From CALNYZ01 sp942490945 (GTDB lineage Bacteria > Pseudomonadota > Gammaproteobacteria > UBA6429 > Thiohalophilaceae): 64,000 bases of DNA. The notes under the pieces were generated by a model. The model searched no databases, had not been told where the DNA came from, and saw nothing but the letters and a program-made list of their open reading frames with translations. Shown one piece after another: positions 61,915 through 64,000 of the stretch (positions are counted from its first letter, which is position 1; every line of letters starts with the position of its first letter). The translations under genes and the position numbers were made by a program. The stretch lies in assembly GCA_942490945.1 (NCBI GenBank), contig CALNYZ010000018.1, positions 1,178,001-1,242,000 of the forward strand, read 5' to 3'.

Positions 61915-62835
61915 ATGCAATACCCCAGTACAAAACAACTGCGCTACCTCATCGCGCTCGACGAATACCGCCATTTCGGCAAGGCCGCTGCCGCCAGCTT
62001 TGTCTCCCAGTCCGCTTTTAGTATTGCAATCAAGGAGTTGGAAACCCTGCTGGATGCACACCTGGTCGACCGCACCAACCGCAGCGTCACCATTACCCCG
62101 TTGGGGCAAGAGGTGGTATCACAGGCGCGGCTCTGTATTCGCGATATCGAAATGCTGGTAGAAATGGCCGGCGCACAGCACTCGCCGTTAAGCGGCAAAC
62201 TGCACCTGGGGGTTATCCCCACCATCGCGCCATTTTTAATTCCGCAGTTAATACCCAAACTGCGCAAGGCCTACCCCAAACTGGAACTCTATTTAAAAGA
62301 AGACCAGACACAAAAATTATACGAAGCCCTGTTACGTGGCGAGCTGGACGTGGTGCTCATGGCCTTTCCCTATCCACTTAGCAAAGTGAAAACCCAAATC
62401 CTGTTCAAGGATCAGTTTCGTCTCGCGGCGCACAAAAAAACCCAGCGCATTGATCCCAAGCACATTCAGTTCAACCGCTTAAATCGCGACAGTGTATTGC
62501 TGTTAGAGGATGGCCACTGCATGCGCGACCACGCCCTGAACGCCTGCAAGATTCGCAACCTCGACAGCGTCAATCGCTTTTCCGCCACCAGTCTCACCAC
62601 GCTGGTGCAAATGGTCGATGAAGATCTGGGCATCACATTTTTACCCGAAATGGCCGAAGGCAGTGGCTTGCTCAAACACACCCAGGTAAAAACCTATGCC
62701 TTGCCCGAAAAATCCTTTCGCGAAATCGGCATCGCCTGGCGGGCGGGCAGTGGGCGTGATGATGAATTTGAATTGTTGGGGGATTTTATAAAACAAATGA
62801 ACACGCCCGGTAGATCAGGTACAGCAGGCAAATAA
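61915..62835 (+). CDS. oxyR: LysR-type hydrogen-peroxide regulator OxyR
   Basis: 306 residues. N-terminal helix-turn-helix (YPSTKQLRYLIALDEYRHFG, 3-22, to about 65) and a periplasmic-binding-like effector domain. The two redox cysteines are in DGHCMRDHALNAC with nine-residue separation, as for C199/C208 of E. coli, so peroxide sensing should be intact. It activates peroxidase and glutathione genes. Divergent from the hybrid peroxiredoxin. Its last 50 codons are duplicated about 1.1 kb downstream. Confidence 0.95.
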   Translation: MQYPSTKQLRYLIALDEYRHFGKAAAASFVSQSAFSIAIKELETLLDAHLVDRTNRSVTITPLGQEVVSQARLCIRDIEMLVEMAGAQHSPLSGKLHLGVIPTIAPFLIPQLIPKLRKAYPKLELYLKEDQTQKLYEALLRGELDVVLMAFPYPLSKVKTQILFKDQFRLAAHKKTQRIDPKHIQFNRLNRDSVLLLEDGHCMRDHALNACKIRNLDSVNRFSATSLTTLVQMVDEDLGITFLPEMAEGSGLLKHTQVKTYALPEKSFREIGIAWRAGSGRDDEFELLGDFIKQMNTPGRSGTAGK

Positions 62836-63276
62836 CAAAATAATAAATCGCAACAGCGTGAAAGTTGTATGTGAATTAAAAAAGTTTGTTAACAACGGCT
62901 AAATAACACTTCTGTTTAAGATATAAAAATCCTGTATCGGCACGTATACTGTATATACATCACTTGATATACATCAATTGCGAGTGTTGCCAAAAAATAG
63001 CAAAATAGATTGTGTGAGTGTTTGACGGCTATTTTAAAAATGCGAATAAATAAGATGAGTAAATCAAATATTCGTTAGCCGAGATGGTTGCTGTTATTGA
63101 CGTGCTGCTGGTGAACGAAAGTGGACATTAGAAAAGCAAAAACCCGGCAAGTATAAGTTGGTAATATTTTGGCCAGACTTGTATTTTTTTACACATAGTA
63201 GGTAGCTTATGCCAAACAACGTATACAGATACAAAATATATAAACTTCCTGTATATCAATTTTTTATAGTGAATAT
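62836..63276. other. AT-rich intergenic region without recognisable gene
   Basis: 441 bp. It has short runs of GATATACATCA and a GTATACTGTATATAC near-palindrome (around 62,945-62,975) that may be a promoter or operator of the following gene. I see no open frame with a start and Shine-Dalgarno, and no terminator. Base composition is more AT-rich than the rest, in line with acquired DNA. Confidence 0.6.
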
Positions 63277-63738
63277 ATGAAACAATTCAGATATATGTTT
63301 ATGGCAATTCTTCTGTCAGCCATGTACTGGTTGTTAGACTCTGTGATTCACAGATTTATTTATTCTGAAAAGGAATTTGAATTTGTGCCGTCAGCGCCAA
63401 ATGAACTATGGATGAGAATAATAATAGTTTCATTATTAATTATTTTAGGTGCCTATGCAGACCAGCATACTAAAACATTATTTAAAAAAGAGCAGGAGAA
63501 GCGCGAAATATTCAACGCAACAATTTACTCCTCACAGCATATACTTAATAATTTATTAAATCAGATGCAGTATTTTAAAACGATAGCAGACGAATCAAAT
63601 GCTTTTGATGAAGAAACAAACAAGTTATTCGAAGATGCAATAAAAGAAGGCAAAGAATTGGTTGAAAAACTAAGCTCTGTAGTTGATTTGACCGAAGAAA
63701 ATATCAAAGCTTCAGTTTATCCAAAATATGAGAGATGA
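63277..63738 (+). CDS. Small membrane protein with histidine-kinase-like helical domain, no catalytic domain
   Basis: 153 residues. Two membrane helices (about 6-22 and 46-62) joined by a short periplasmic loop, then a helical cytoplasmic part. SSQHILNNLLNQMQYF (85-100) resembles the H-box of a dimerisation/phosphotransfer domain, with His88 as possible phospho-site, and the later helix (EEGKELVEKL-like, about 120-135) would be the second helix of a hairpin. No ATPase domain follows. It lies in an AT-rich segment bounded by oxyR duplicates. Function unknown; it could be a phosphotransfer protein or simply a membrane-anchored coiled coil. Confidence 0.6.
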   Translation: MKQFRYMFMAILLSAMYWLLDSVIHRFIYSEKEFEFVPSAPNELWMRIIIVSLLIILGAYADQHTKTLFKKEQEKREIFNATIYSSQHILNNLLNQMQYFKTIADESNAFDEETNKLFEDAIKEGKELVEKLSSVVDLTEENIKASVYPKYER

Positions 63739-63772
63739 ATTTCGCAATTAACAAGATACTCGCTCAGCCAGA

Positions 63773-63930
63773 TAAAAACCTATGCCTTGCCCGAAAAATC
63801 CTTTCGCGAAATCGGCATCGCCTGGCGGGCGGGTAGTGGGCGCGATGATGAATTTGAATTGCTGGGGGACTTTATAAAACAAATGAACACGCCTTCTAGA
63901 TCAGGCACATCAGGTACATCTGGCACATAA
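63773..63930 (+). pseudogene. Duplicated 3' fragment of oxyR
   Basis: The frame encodes the last 50 or so residues of OxyR (KTYALPEKSFREIGIAWRAG and on), with stop at 63928-63930. It matches 62687-62835 at an offset of 1086 bp. Most differences up to the last ten codons fall at third codon positions without changing the protein, and the end differs (SRSGTSGTSGT instead of GRSGTAGK). It has no start codon and no DNA-binding domain. Confidence 0.88.
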
Positions 63931-64000
63931 CAAAAAATAAAAACATCAGCATGAAGAACGTGTGATACAAACGAAAAGTTTATTTGCTAAATATTATCGT

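Noticed and set aside
62836..64000. Prophage or integrative element with integrase
   Set aside because: Only one small gene lies between the oxyR copies and no integrase or transposase is visible within the window; integration remains a hypothesis.

Overview
The window reads as one contiguous piece of a gammaproteobacterial chromosome of moderate GC. The main evidence is conserved gene order: rpsF-rpsR-rplI-dnaB-alr-radA, ypjD/corB beside ffh-rpsP-rimM-trmD-rplS, fdxA next to mutS, and an expanded form of the enteric order cinA-recA-recX-alaS-csrA-tRNA-Ser-tRNA-Arg. I cannot name the genus. I see no rRNA operon, prophage, intact insertion sequence or CRISPR array.

Layout. 1-3.6 kb: a c-di-GMP and partner-switching signalling operon (HD-GYP tail, MCP-like protein, STAS protein, receiver/PP2C/ATPase protein). 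3.6-4.2 kb: tRNA-Leu with tandem repeats carrying its own 3' end. 4.3-13 kb: RNA processing, ribosomal proteins, replication helicase, alanine racemase, RadA. 13-16.4 kb (minus strand): PilZ and FHA proteins, CorB, YpjD. 16.7-21 kb: metallo-hydrolase, SRP protein and the rpsP operon. 21-26.6 kb: TPR and FliL-like exported proteins, Ogt, XerD, DsbC, CnoX. 26.7-35 kb: AddA- and AddB-like nuclease genes, separated by slyX, an HxlR regulator, a truncated globin and a candidate CsrA-binding small RNA. 35-38 kb: fdxA and mutS. 38-50 kb: cinA, thpR, a Y-family polymerase, an SRAP protein, a WYL regulator divergent from recA, then ppx/ppk and recX. 50-55.8 kb: alaS, lysC, csrA, tRNA-Ser and tRNA-Arg with tandem repeats. 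56-59 kb: YecA protein and a divergent nucleotidyltransferase/Fic pair. 59.5-64 kb: peroxide-stress module (gor, hybrid peroxiredoxin-glutaredoxin, oxyR), then an inserted-looking segment bounded by a duplicated oxyR 3' end.

The most unusual signals are non-coding. All three tRNA genes sit next to tandem repeats of about 180-250 bp that contain pieces of the neighbouring tRNA: a 16-nt 3' end for Leu, the 5' part of the gene for Ser, 3' pieces for Arg. All three arrays, and a fourth orphan site near 59.4 kb, share one series of hairpins whose stems differ in sequence but keep their pairing. The organisation recalls the tyrT repeats of E. coli, but the shared hairpin core looks like a family of its own. 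A second signal is a probable CsrB/RsmZ-like RNA upstream of slyX: regularly spaced GGA motifs, three of them in hairpin loops, ending in a strong terminator. A third is the recA promoter, which has no recognisable LexA box but carries repeated AGTATYGA sites next to a divergent WYL-domain regulator.

Genome maintenance dominates the coding content (AddAB-like nuclease, MutS, RecA/RecX, polymerase IV, SRAP, Ogt, XerD, RadA). Signalling (c-di-GMP, PilZ, FHA, partner switching, CsrA) is the second theme.
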